A DNA stretch of 64,000 nt, taken from the NCBI RefSeq assembly GCF_900100265.1, contig NZ_LT629696.1, positions 2,170,001 through 2,234,000 on the forward strand. Reading direction: 5' to 3'. Position 1 is the first letter of the stretch. The number at the start of each line of letters is the position of its first letter. The notes beneath the pieces were generated by a model. It was not told where the DNA came from, did no database searches, and was given only the letters and a program-made list of their open reading frames with translations. A program made the translations under genes and the position numbers. The stretch comes from Leifsonia sp. 466MF. Its GTDB lineage: Bacteria > Actinomycetota > Actinomycetes > Actinomycetales > Microbacteriaceae. This document shows positions 19,667 to 27,946 of this stretch, one piece after another.

Positions 19667-21214
19667 TCAGCGCCGGTTGACCGGCGGGTTCTGCAGCGGG
19701 TGGTCGCCGTGCGCGCTGCGGGTCAGCGCGTCGAGGAAGGACGCGGACCAGCGGGCGACGTCGTTCGTCAGCACCTTCTTGCGCAGGGCGCGCATCCGCC
19801 GCGTGCGATCTCGCCGCGGCATCGCGAGCGCCTGCAGGACGGTCTCCTTGAGGCCCTCGATGTCGTGCGGGTTGATGAGGAGCGCCTGCCGGAGCTCGTC
19901 GGAGGCGCCGGCGAACTCGCTCAGGACGAGCACGCCGTCCTCGTCCACCCGGGTCGCCACGTACTCCTTCGCGACGAGGTTCATGCCGTCTCGGAGCGCC
20001 GTGACGAGCATGACGTCGGCGGCGAGGTACAGCGCCACCATCTCCTCGCGCGGGTAGCCATGGTGGAGGTACGCGATCGCGGTGTGGCCGAGGGTGGAGT
20101 AGTCGCCGTTGATGCGGCCGACGGTCAGCTCGATCTCGTCACGCAGCTGCCGGTAGGTCTCGACGCGCTCCCGGCTGGGGCTGGCGACCTGGACGAGCGT
20201 GACGTCCTCCGCGTTCAGCCGGCCCTCTTCGAGCAGCTCGCCGAAGGCCTTGAGCCGGTGACCGATCCCCTTCGTGTAGTCGAGGCGGTCGACGCCGAGC
20301 ATGATCTTCTCGGGGTTGCCGAGCTCCTCGCGGATCTCACGGGCGCGGGCCTGGATCTCCGGCTTCCGCGCGAGCTCCTGGTACTGGTCGGCGTCGATGG
20401 AGATCGGGAACGCGCGGGCGAGGACCGTGCGCACCAGGCCGCCGCGGCGGTCGGTGGTGACGTGTCGGTGCGAGCCGGCCTCCGGGTCGTCCGTGTCGAT
20501 CGGCACCTCGATGATGGGGCCGCGCGTCTCGAAGCCCTTCAGGCGTCGGACGGCGCGCGAGAAGTTGCCGGCGTCGGCGACGCGCTGGAAGCCGATCACG
20601 TCTGCTCCGAGCAGGCCGTCGATGATCTGGCGGCGCCAGGGCAGCTGCGAGTAGATGCCGTACGGCGGGAACGGGATGTGGTTGAAGAAGCCGATCACGA
20701 GGTCCGGCCGCAGCTCGCGCAGCATCGCGGGGACGAGCTGCAGCTGATAGTCGTGCACCCAGACGACGGCGCCGGGCGCCGAGACGGAGGCGGCGGCCTG
20801 GGCAAACCGGCGGTTGACCTTCACGTAGGTCTCCCACCACTCGCGGTGGTAGCTCGGCTGCGCGATGACGTCGTGATACAGCGGCCACAGGGTGTCGTTG
20901 GAGAAGCCCTCGTAGTACTCCTGCAGCTCCTGATCGGACAGCGGGACGGGCAGGATGTTGATGCCGCCGGCCTCGAAGGGCTCGATCTCCTCCCCCGCGA
21001 CGCCGGCCCAGCCGATCCAGATGCCGTCCTGCGACCGCATCACCGGCTCGAGCGCCGCCACCAGGCCGCCGGGCGAAGGCCGCCAGTCGGCGTTACCGCT
21101 CTCGTCGATCACCCGGTCGACGGGCAGTCGGTTGGACACGATGACCAGGTCGTACGTGTCGTCGTTCTCGGTGGTGCTCGCGGCGGTCGTCGTCGATTCA
21201 GGCGTTGCGGTGAT
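19667..21214 (-). CDS. otsA: trehalose-6-phosphate synthase, apparent ATC start
   Basis: About 515 residues, GT20. It transfers glucose from UDP- or GDP-glucose to glucose-6-phosphate. The conserved N-terminal strand DLVIVSNRLPVDRV, VWVHDYQLQLVPAML, RLDYTKGIGHRLKAF and EFAGASDELRQALLINP are all present. The first standard start codon in frame is the GTG inside IVSNRL, which would cut away the first beta strand. Upstream the frame stays open to a TGA at 21223. The expected ATG position reads ATC (ATC ACC GCA ACG CCT), 10 bases after AGGGAG. I therefore place the start at 21214, as a rare AUC start or a base error. Confidence 0.85.
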   Translation of the reverse strand: MTATPESTTTAASTTENDDTYDLVIVSNRLPVDRVIDESGNADWRPSPGGLVAALEPVMRSQDGIWIGWAGVAGEEIEPFEAGGINILPVPLSDQELQEYYEGFSNDTLWPLYHDVIAQPSYHREWWETYVKVNRRFAQAAASVSAPGAVVWVHDYQLQLVPAMLRELRPDLVIGFFNHIPFPPYGIYSQLPWRRQIIDGLLGADVIGFQRVADAGNFSRAVRRLKGFETRGPIIEVPIDTDDPEAGSHRHVTTDRRGGLVRTVLARAFPISIDADQYQELARKPEIQARAREIREELGNPEKIMLGVDRLDYTKGIGHRLKAFGELLEEGRLNAEDVTLVQVASPSRERVETYRQLRDEIELTVGRINGDYSTLGHTAIAYLHHGYPREEMVALYLAADVMLVTALRDGMNLVAKEYVATRVDEDGVLVLSEFAGASDELRQALLINPHDIEGLKETVLQALAMPRRDRTRRMRALRKKVLTNDVARWSASFLDALTRSAHGDHPLQNPPVNRR

Positions 21215-21277
21215 GGTGGGTCAACTCCCTCGAGGGGTCGGGACGTGGACACCAGCCAGGGTACCAGCGTCCTCCGA

Positions 21278-21292
21278 GCCCCCTCAGGGGGC
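21278..21292 (-). terminator. weak hairpin after the SGNH lipoprotein gene
   Basis: GCCCCC, TCA, GGGGGC lies 9 bases beyond the SGNH stop on the minus strand. There is no T run. It may be a weak or Rho-assisted stop between the SGNH gene and otsA. Confidence 0.35.
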
Positions 21293-21300
21293 GTTCGCGG

Positions 21301-22218
21301 CTAGTGCGCCTTCCCGAGCAGCTGGATGAGCCGGCTCGCGTATTCGGCGTATCCGGCGCCGGTGGGGTGGAAGACGTCCGGGCCGGTCGTGTTGAGCCAC
21401 GGCTTCCGATCGCCGATCGCGTGTCCGGCGAAGTCGACGGGAAGGTAGGTCATCGCCTTGCCGGCCGCCCTCTGTTCGTCGACCGCCTGGCGGATCACCT
21501 CGTTCAGCCCGAGCGTCGCGGCATTGATCGCCGCCGCCGTGCCGAAGTCGGGTGCGTTCGGGTCGGACGCGTCGTACAGGAGGGTGTAGCCGGTCACGAC
21601 GATGCGCGCGTTGGGCGCGGACTGCGCGATCGCGCTGTAGACCGTGTCGAGCCGGTCGGGCAGCACGTTCAGCAGCGAGAGGGCGGCCGTGACCTCGTTG
21701 CGGCACGCCGTGGCCTTGCCCGCCGCGCAGTCCCCTGCGATCGCGGCGACGCCGAGGTCGTTGCCGCCGATGCTGACGGTCACGAGGTCCGTACGGTCGT
21801 CGAGCGCGATCAGCTGGTGCTTCAGGAGGTCGGAGGTGGTGGCCCCGGCGCAGGCCGCGTTGACGACGAGGTCGATGCCGGCGTCGCGCGCGAACACGGT
21901 GGGATAGGCGCGCGGGCTCAGCCGGCACTTCCCCTTCTCGTCGCCGCCGCCCATGCCCGCGGCGAACGAGTCGCCGAGGGCGACGTACCGGGTGGATGCG
22001 GTGAGCGGCTCCTTGGGGAACGGGTCGGGAGTCGCCGTCGGCGTCGGGACGGCGGTCGACTCGGCATGCGGCGTGTCGGCGCTGGTCGGCGCGGACGAGC
22101 ACGCCGTCAGGACCGTGAGGACGGCCGCCGCGGCGAGCAGTGCGACCGAGCAGAGCACACGCGAGGAGCGCGGCGCGCGCAGGGGCGCACGGGAGGTCCG
22201 GGATGCTTCGGGTCGCAT
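21301..22218 (-). CDS. SGNH/GDSL-type hydrolase lipoprotein
   Basis: 305 residues. A basic N-terminus and a hydrophobic helix end in a lipobox (LTVLTAC, Cys about residue 40), so the protein is anchored outside the membrane. A Ser/Thr/Pro linker precedes the SGNH domain: ALGDSFAAGMGGG (block I, Ser), SIGGNDLG (block III, Asn), and the C-terminal DVFHPTGAGYAEYA (block V, Asp and His). It resembles secreted actinobacterial lipases and esterases of the SGNH clan. A TACCCT box lies 7 bases before the ATG, so the transcript is probably leaderless. Confidence 0.88.
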   Translation of the reverse strand: MRPEASRTSRAPLRAPRSSRVLCSVALLAAAAVLTVLTACSSAPTSADTPHAESTAVPTPTATPDPFPKEPLTASTRYVALGDSFAAGMGGGDEKGKCRLSPRAYPTVFARDAGIDLVVNAACAGATTSDLLKHQLIALDDRTDLVTVSIGGNDLGVAAIAGDCAAGKATACRNEVTAALSLLNVLPDRLDTVYSAIAQSAPNARIVVTGYTLLYDASDPNAPDFGTAAAINAATLGLNEVIRQAVDEQRAAGKAMTYLPVDFAGHAIGDRKPWLNTTGPDVFHPTGAGYAEYASRLIQLLGKAH

Positions 22219-22225
22219 CCCATCG

Positions 22226-22231
22226 AGGGTA
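22226..22231 (-). promoter_or_regulatory. -10 box of a leaderless promoter (SGNH lipoprotein)
   Basis: TACCCT on the minus strand, 7 bases before the ATG at 22218, with no ribosome site. It lies just past the stop of the TetR gene (22254), so the SGNH gene can be expressed independently of the TetR gene upstream. Confidence 0.45.
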
Positions 22232-22253
22232 GTCGCCGACGCTTGGCGAACGC

Positions 22254-22940
22254 TCAAACGCGCTCGGTCAGCGCCAGCAGGATCGCGGGAACCGACTCGG
22301 ACAGCCGCTCGGTGAACGTCCGCTCGTCCCCGGCGAGCACCGCGCGGGCCTCGCCGCTCGCGCACAGCTCGGCGATCACGCGGACGGCCTCCTCCGGGGC
22401 GATCGTGAAGCGGCGCCGCGCGCTCGCGAGCGCTTCGACGACGATCTCGGTGAGGTCGGCGAAGAACTCGTCGTGATAGCGGAGGTAGTCGGCGGCGATG
22501 GCGTGGTCGCGGAGCGCCATGAGCTGGAACTCGGCCTGCACGAGCCACCATCGCCGGTCGTCGGACTGCAGCTCAAGGATGTGCGTGATGGTCTGCAGCA
22601 CATCCTCGTCGGAGAGCCCGGCTCCCCCGGCACCGACGAGCGGTGCCAGGAACTGCGCGACGCCGGTGTTCAGCTGTTCGAGCCGCATGGTCTTCTCGCG
22701 CTCCATCAGCGCGAAGAACAGCTCCTCCTTGCTGGAGAAGTTGGAGTAGAACGCGCCGCGGGTGAAGCCGGCCGCCTCGGCGATCGTCTCGACGCTGGCG
22801 GCGCGGACGCCCTGCTCCGCGAACACGTCGAAGGCCGCGTCGAGCAGGCGCGCGCGGGTGCGTTGACGCCGCGCCGACTCGGCCGGGATGTCCTCGGGAA
22901 CGCCGGTGGTGACGCCCTCGCTGAGAGTCGTGCTGTCCAA
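22254..22940 (-). CDS. TetR-family regulator of the MMPL/YhgE export operon
   Basis: 228 residues. The helix-turn-helix is TRARLLDAAFDVFAEQGVRA, SVETIAEAAGFTRGAFYSNF and SKEELFFALM (about 28-76); the rest is a ligand and dimer domain. The start is a TTG at 22940, 7 bases after AGGAAGG. It is divergent from the MMPL gene across an intergenic region holding two identical palindromic operators. By position it should repress that operon and probably itself. Confidence 0.88.
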   Translation of the reverse strand: MDSTTLSEGVTTGVPEDIPAESARRQRTRARLLDAAFDVFAEQGVRAASVETIAEAAGFTRGAFYSNFSSKEELFFALMEREKTMRLEQLNTGVAQFLAPLVGAGGAGLSDEDVLQTITHILELQSDDRRWWLVQAEFQLMALRDHAIAADYLRYHDEFFADLTEIVVEALASARRRFTIAPEEAVRVIAELCASGEARAVLAGDERTFTERLSESVPAILLALTERV

Positions 22941-22966
22941 GCTGAAACCTTCCTGAAGGAGCTATC

Positions 22967-23015
22967 GATACAGGAGTGTATCCGATACGGTCGTGTACGG
23001 ATACAAAGGTGTATC
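22967..23015. promoter_or_regulatory. twin TetR operators GATACA-N4-TGTATC
   Basis: Two palindromes, 22967-22982 (spacer GGAG) and 23000-23015 (spacer AAGG), have identical 6-base arms GATACA and TGTATC. Their centres are 33 bp apart, about three helical turns, so two dimers would bind the same DNA face. A degenerate related stretch (GATACGGTCGTGTAC) lies between. They lie between the divergent TetR and MMPL starts. Confidence 0.8.
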
Positions 23016-23060
23016 GAACCGCTCCTCACCCCTTTTCGGTACTCATCCACTGGAGAACGC

Positions 23061-25991
23061 GTGTCCTCGCTCCTGTATTCGGTCGGCCGGTGGGCCTACC
23101 GCGCCCGCGCCCTCGTCGTCATCGTCTGGATCGGCCTGCTGGCCCTCCTCGGCGGCGGCGCTCTCCTCTTCAATCAGGGCACGGACAACAGCTTCAGCAT
23201 TCCGGGCACCGAGTCGCAAGAGGCACTCGACACGCTGAGCCGCACCTTCCCGCAGGTCAGCGGCACCACCGCCCAGATCGTCGTGGTCGCGCCGGACGGC
23301 CAGACGGTGGACGACAGCGACATCAAGCAGCCGATCGAGGACACGGTCGACCAGCTGAAGGACGTCAATGGTGTCTCCGGCGTCAGCTCGCCCTACTCCA
23401 CTCAGGTCAAGAACCTGATCTCCGACGACCGCTCGGCGGCCATCATCACGGTCCAGTTGAAGGGCCAGATGACCACGGTCACCGACGCCACCAAGACGGC
23501 CGTCAAGGATGCGGGGGCCGATCTGGCGAAGCAGCTGCCGGACGGCTCGAAGTCGGCCGTCGGCGGTCAGCTGTTCTCGCAGAACCTGCCGACACTCTCG
23601 GTCATCGAGCTCGTCGGCGTGCTCATCGCGCTCGTCGTGCTCATCCTGACGTTCGGCTCGTTCCTCGCGGCCGGGATGCCTCTGCTCACCGCGATCCTGG
23701 GCGTCGCCATCTCGATGTGCCTGATCTTCATCGCGACGCTTTTCGGCTCCATCTCGTCGACCACGCCGATGCTCGCCCTGATGCTCGGCCTGGCCGTCGG
23801 CATCGACTACTCGCTCTTCATCATCTCCCGGCACCAGGCGCAGCTGAAGTCGGGGGTGCCGCCGGAGGAGTCCGCCGCGCGGGCGGTTGCGACGGCCGGA
23901 TCCGCCGTGCTGTTCGCCGGCATCACGGTCATCATCGCCCTGGCCGGCCTCGCCGTCGCCAACATCCCGTTCCTCACCACCATGGGCATCGCGGCATCCG
24001 TCGGCGTCGCGGTCGCCGTGCTCGTCGCACTGACCATGACGCCCGCGCTGCTCGGCTTCGCCGGGGCGCGGCTCACGCCGGGTCGCCGGAAGGCGGCGCG
24101 CGCCGCGAAGCGCGGGGCGACGGCGGCTGCGGTCGAGGGGGCGACGGAGGCTGGAACGGCACAGGCCGCTCCTTCCGCCGCGGACTCCCCCGAACCCGTG
24201 GATGCCTCCGTGGATGCGTCCGCCCCGTCGTTCGCCCACGCCGCGAAGGCCGACATCCCGCCCGGGTTCTTCCGCGGCTGGGTGCGTGCCGTCATCCGCT
24301 TCCCGATCGTCACCGTGGTCGCCGTCATCGTCGCCCTGGGGATCGCCGCCCTTCCCGCCCTGCAGCTGCGGCTCGCGCTTCCGGACGCCGGCTCGCAGCC
24401 CGAGGGCGCTCCGGCGCGCGTCGCCTACGACCTCGTCTCCGACCACTTCGGCCCCGGTTACAACGGTCCCCTGATCGTCACCGGCTCGATCATCTCCAGC
24501 ACCGACCCGGTCGGTCTGATGACGAAGATCGGGGATGAGATCGCCGACCTCCCCGGCGTCGCCTCCGTCCCGCTCGCCACGCCGAACGCGACCGCCGACA
24601 CCGGCATCGTGCAGGTCGTCCCGACCACCGGGCCGAACGACCAGAAGACCGCCGACCTGGTCGCCGAGATCCGCGCGAAGCACCAGCACTTCCTCGACGA
24701 GTACGGCGTCGACCTCAAGGTCACCGGCAACACCGCCGCCCAGATCGACGTGTCGTCGCGGCTGGCCGGCGCGCTCCTGCCCTTCGGCATCCTCGTGGTC
24801 GGGCTCTCCCTCATCCTGCTGACGATGGTGTTCCGCTCGATCGCGGTCCCGATCAAGGCCGCACTGGGCTACCTGCTCTCGGTCGGCGCCGCGTTCGGAG
24901 CGGTCACGGTCGTGTTCGAGTGGGGCTGGCTGGCCGACCTGCTGCACGTCGACAAGACCGGGCCGATCATCTCGTTCATGCCGATCATCCTGATGGGCGT
25001 GCTGTTCGGGCTCGCGATGGACTACGAGGTGTTCCTGGTCAGCCGCATGCGCGAGGACTACGTGCACGGCGGCGACGCCCGGCGCGCCATCCAGAGCGGG
25101 TTCGTCAGCTCCGCCAAGGTCGTCACCGCGGCCGCGATCATCATGATCTCTGTGTTCGCCGCCTTCGTCCCGGAGGGCGACGCGTCCATCAAACCCATCG
25201 CGCTCGGCCTCGCCGTCGGCGTGTTCGTCGACGCCTTCATCGTCCGGATGACGCTCGTCCCGGCGGTGCTGCAGCTGCTCGGCGAGAAGGCGTGGTGGAT
25301 GCCGCGCTGGCTCGACCGCATCCTCCCCTCGTTCGACGTGGAGGGCGACGGCCTGCAGAAGGAGCTGGAGCTCGCGAACTGGCCGGTGGGCGGGCAGAAC
25401 CTCGTCGCCGCGGCCGACGGGCTGACCGTCAGCACCCGCAAGCGGCGCCTGGTGGGCGACGTGTCCTTCCGGCTCGCCGACGGCGAGGTGCTCGTCGTGC
25501 ACGGCGACGACCGCACGGCGGCCGTCGCGCTGCTGATGGCCGTCACGGGCCGCACGCCGGTCGACGGCGGAACCGTCAAGGTCGCGGGCCTGGTGCTGCC
25601 CGTCCGGGGCGCCGCCGTCCGCTCGCGCACCGCCATCGTGCGGCTGGATGCGGCCGAGACGCCGGTGGAGGACCTCCGCCACGCGCTCGCCGGCCGCCCG
25701 CAGCTGCTGGCCCTCGACGCCGTCGACTCCGTCACCGACCCGATCGAACGCCGCCGCATCCGGGCAGAACTGACCGCGGCGCTGAGCCGCGCCCGGGTCG
25801 AGGAGCGCCCGTTCGCGCTCGTCGTCAGCTGCGTCGAGCCCGCGGGCCTCGACGATCTGCTGCCCGAGAGCGCCGAACCGACCGAGGTCGACCTCTCTGC
25901 CGGCCCCGGCCCGCGCGCCGTCACGGCTCCCGACCTCACCGACCCCGACCGCGCCGAGCACGGCGCCCACCTCGAGAAGACGAACGCCTGA
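23061..25991 (+). CDS. MMPL/RND-family transporter fused to a degenerate ABC-ATPase-like domain
   Basis: 976 residues from a GTG with GGAGA upstream. Residues 1-760 form a complete MMPL permease: 12 membrane helices in two halves, two large extracytoplasmic loops, GLAVGIDYSLFIISRH in the first half and LFGLAMDYEVFLVSRM in the second. A charged Ala-rich linker of about 60 residues separates the halves. After the last helix, about residues 785-960 resemble an ABC ATPase (GLTVSTRKRRLVGDVSF, LADGEVLVVHGDDRTA), but the Walker A lysine is missing, there is no LSGGQ, the Walker-B region reads LLALDAVDS without the catalytic Glu, and the H-loop His is replaced (LVVSC). The domain should not hydrolyse ATP. 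ATGA-type overlap couples it to the YhgE gene. Confidence 0.85.
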   Translation: MSSLLYSVGRWAYRARALVVIVWIGLLALLGGGALLFNQGTDNSFSIPGTESQEALDTLSRTFPQVSGTTAQIVVVAPDGQTVDDSDIKQPIEDTVDQLKDVNGVSGVSSPYSTQVKNLISDDRSAAIITVQLKGQMTTVTDATKTAVKDAGADLAKQLPDGSKSAVGGQLFSQNLPTLSVIELVGVLIALVVLILTFGSFLAAGMPLLTAILGVAISMCLIFIATLFGSISSTTPMLALMLGLAVGIDYSLFIISRHQAQLKSGVPPEESAARAVATAGSAVLFAGITVIIALAGLAVANIPFLTTMGIAASVGVAVAVLVALTMTPALLGFAGARLTPGRRKAARAAKRGATAAAVEGATEAGTAQAAPSAADSPEPVDASVDASAPSFAHAAKADIPPGFFRGWVRAVIRFPIVTVVAVIVALGIAALPALQLRLALPDAGSQPEGAPARVAYDLVSDHFGPGYNGPLIVTGSIISSTDPVGLMTKIGDEIADLPGVASVPLATPNATADTGIVQVVPTTGPNDQKTADLVAEIRAKHQHFLDEYGVDLKVTGNTAAQIDVSSRLAGALLPFGILVVGLSLILLTMVFRSIAVPIKAALGYLLSVGAAFGAVTVVFEWGWLADLLHVDKTGPIISFMPIILMGVLFGLAMDYEVFLVSRMREDYVHGGDARRAIQSGFVSSAKVVTAAAIIMISVFAAFVPEGDASIKPIALGLAVGVFVDAFIVRMTLVPAVLQLLGEKAWWMPRWLDRILPSFDVEGDGLQKELELANWPVGGQNLVAAADGLTVSTRKRRLVGDVSFRLADGEVLVVHGDDRTAAVALLMAVTGRTPVDGGTVKVAGLVLPVRGAAVRSRTAIVRLDAAETPVEDLRHALAGRPQLLALDAVDSVTDPIERRRIRAELTAALSRARVEERPFALVVSCVEPAGLDDLLPESAEPTEVDLSAGPGPRAVTAPDLTDPDRAEHGAHLEKTNA

Positions 25992-27868
25992 TGACCACCC
26001 CCTCCTCCCGCCTCCGCCGCCCGCGTTCGCTGTTCTCGCTGGAGCGCATGCGCTCCGACAAGCGCGTCACCTGGCTGACGATCGTCGGCCTCCTGCTCGT
26101 CCCCATCACCATCGGCGGGCTGCTCGTCTGGGCGCTGTGGAACCCGACCGAGCGCCTGCACGACGTCAAGGCGGCCGTGGTGAACCTCGACCAGCCCGTC
26201 ACGGTGAACGGGCAGACGGTGCCGCTCGGCCGTCAGCTCTCCGCCGGCCTCCTCGACTCCAAGAACGACAACTTCACCTGGGTGCTGACGGACAAGAAGG
26301 ATGCCGACAAGGGCATCAACAGCGGCGAGTACGTGTCGGTGGTCACCATCCCGGAGAACTTCTCGAAGGCGGCGACCTCGACCGCGGGAGCCGCGGCCGA
26401 CGCCACGCAGGCCACCATCGACGTCCGCACCAGTCCCGACTCGAAGCTGGTCGACCCGGCCATCAGCCAGGCGGTCACGACGACGGCGACCTCCGTGCTC
26501 AACAAGCAGCTGACCTCCACGTACATCGAGAACGTCTACGTCGGCTTCAACACCCTCGGCGAGCAGCTCGGCAAGGCGGCGACGGGCGCCGACCAGCTCG
26601 CCGGCGGCCTGACACAGCTGGCGAGCGGCACGCACCAGCTCGCGGACGGCGCAGCGCAGCTCTCGACGGGCGCGTCGTCGCTCGCCGACGGAATCTCGCA
26701 GCTGTCCGACGGAACATCGGGGCTCGCCGACGGGCTGAACACGCTCGCGTCCAACGGCGCGGCGGTCGACGGAGGTGCACAACAGCTCGCGGGGACGGCC
26801 GCCACGATGTCCTCCAGTCTCACCACCGCGACGAACGGGATCAATGCGGCCGTCGCGCAGAACTGCGCGCCGCCGGCCGACCCCGCCGTGGGCGCCCTGT
26901 GCGCCCAGCTGTCCGCGCAGCTGAAAGACCTCAACACAGCGCAGGCCTATGGAGCCGGACTCGCATCGGGCACGCAGACCTTCGCCGGCCAGCTCGGGCA
27001 GTACACCGGCGGGGTATCGCAGTCGGCGTCCGGCGCGCAGCAGCTGGCGAGCGGCGCATCCCAGTCGGCGGACGGCGCGCAGCAGTTCGCGACCGGCGTG
27101 AAGCAGCTCAGCGACGGCATCCCCGCCCTCGCCTCCGGCGCCGACCAGTCCGCCTCCGGCGCGTCGTCGCTCGCCTCGGGCCTGCACACCGCGGTCAAGC
27201 AGCTCCCGAGCTACGACAGCGGCGAGCGGACCAGCCTCGCGAAGGTCGCGGCCGAGCCGGTCACGCAGAAGGCCTCCGGCGAGACCGCGTTCGGCACGGC
27301 GAGCATCCCGCTGTTCGCCTCCGTCGCACTGTGGCTCGGTGCGCTCGCCACATTCCTCGTGCTCCAGGCGCTCTCGCGCCGCGCGCTGCTGACCTCGCGC
27401 GCGGCCGGACGCATCGCGCTCGACGGATTCCTCCCCGCCGCAGCACTCGGCGTCGTGCAGGGCGTGCTGGTCGCTGCCGTGCTGGCACCGGCGCTCGCGG
27501 TCGACGCGGGCCACTGGTTCGGCTTCGCCGGACTCGCGGCCGCCGCCGGCATCGCGTTCGCCGCGGTCAACCACGGCCTGGTCGCCCTCCTCGGCGGTGT
27601 CGGACGGTTCCTGTCGATGCTGGTCGTCGTGGTGACCCTCGCCTCGGGCATCGTGTCGACCGCTCCCGGTTTCTTCGACGCCGCCCTCCCCTGGCTGCCG
27701 ACCGCACCGGCCATCACCGCGCTGCAGGGGGCGATCGACGGCTCGGCGGACGCCTGGCGTGGCCTGGGCGGGCTCCTGCTGTGGGCCGCATTCGGGTTCG
27801 CCCTCGCGCTGATCGCCGTCGCCCGACGCCGGGTCGTGCGCGCAGCGCAGCTGCTGCCGGCCGAGTAG
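25991..27868 (+). CDS. YhgE/Pip-family membrane protein
   Basis: 625 residues. One N-terminal helix (VTWLTIVGLLLVPITIGGLLVWAL) is followed by an extracytoplasmic domain. Its middle (about 200-410) is a long run of QLxxGAxxLAxG-like repeats typical of YhgE/Pip proteins. About six C-terminal helices resemble ABC-2 permeases. The family is related to ABC-2 exporters and type VII-associated phage-receptor proteins, but its cargo is unknown. Its ATG overlaps the stop of the MMPL gene, so the two probably act together at the membrane. Confidence 0.88.
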   Translation: MTTPSSRLRRPRSLFSLERMRSDKRVTWLTIVGLLLVPITIGGLLVWALWNPTERLHDVKAAVVNLDQPVTVNGQTVPLGRQLSAGLLDSKNDNFTWVLTDKKDADKGINSGEYVSVVTIPENFSKAATSTAGAAADATQATIDVRTSPDSKLVDPAISQAVTTTATSVLNKQLTSTYIENVYVGFNTLGEQLGKAATGADQLAGGLTQLASGTHQLADGAAQLSTGASSLADGISQLSDGTSGLADGLNTLASNGAAVDGGAQQLAGTAATMSSSLTTATNGINAAVAQNCAPPADPAVGALCAQLSAQLKDLNTAQAYGAGLASGTQTFAGQLGQYTGGVSQSASGAQQLASGASQSADGAQQFATGVKQLSDGIPALASGADQSASGASSLASGLHTAVKQLPSYDSGERTSLAKVAAEPVTQKASGETAFGTASIPLFASVALWLGALATFLVLQALSRRALLTSRAAGRIALDGFLPAAALGVVQGVLVAAVLAPALAVDAGHWFGFAGLAAAAGIAFAAVNHGLVALLGGVGRFLSMLVVVVTLASGIVSTAPGFFDAALPWLPTAPAITALQGAIDGSADAWRGLGGLLLWAAFGFALALIAVARRRVVRAAQLLPAE

Positions 27869-27889
27869 CCGCATCCGTGGGGCGCGACG

Positions 27890-27916
27890 CGCCGTTATCG
27901 CCGGGCGATAACGGCG
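27890..27916. terminator. bidirectional hairpin between convergent genes
   Basis: CGCCGTTATCGCC, one G, then its exact complement, followed by TGTTG on the plus strand. It lies between the stops of the YhgE gene (plus) and the permease gene (minus) and can serve both. The T run is weak on either strand. Confidence 0.6.
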
Positions 27917-27946
27917 TGTTGCGGCCCACAGACCGTCGGGGCCGGG

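Noticed and set aside
24920..27868. Open frame whose C-terminal part is the YhgE protein and whose N-terminal 350 residues overlap the MMPL gene
   Set aside because: The upstream part is an out-of-frame shadow (Arg-rich); the true YhgE start is the ATG at 25991 overlapping the MMPL stop.
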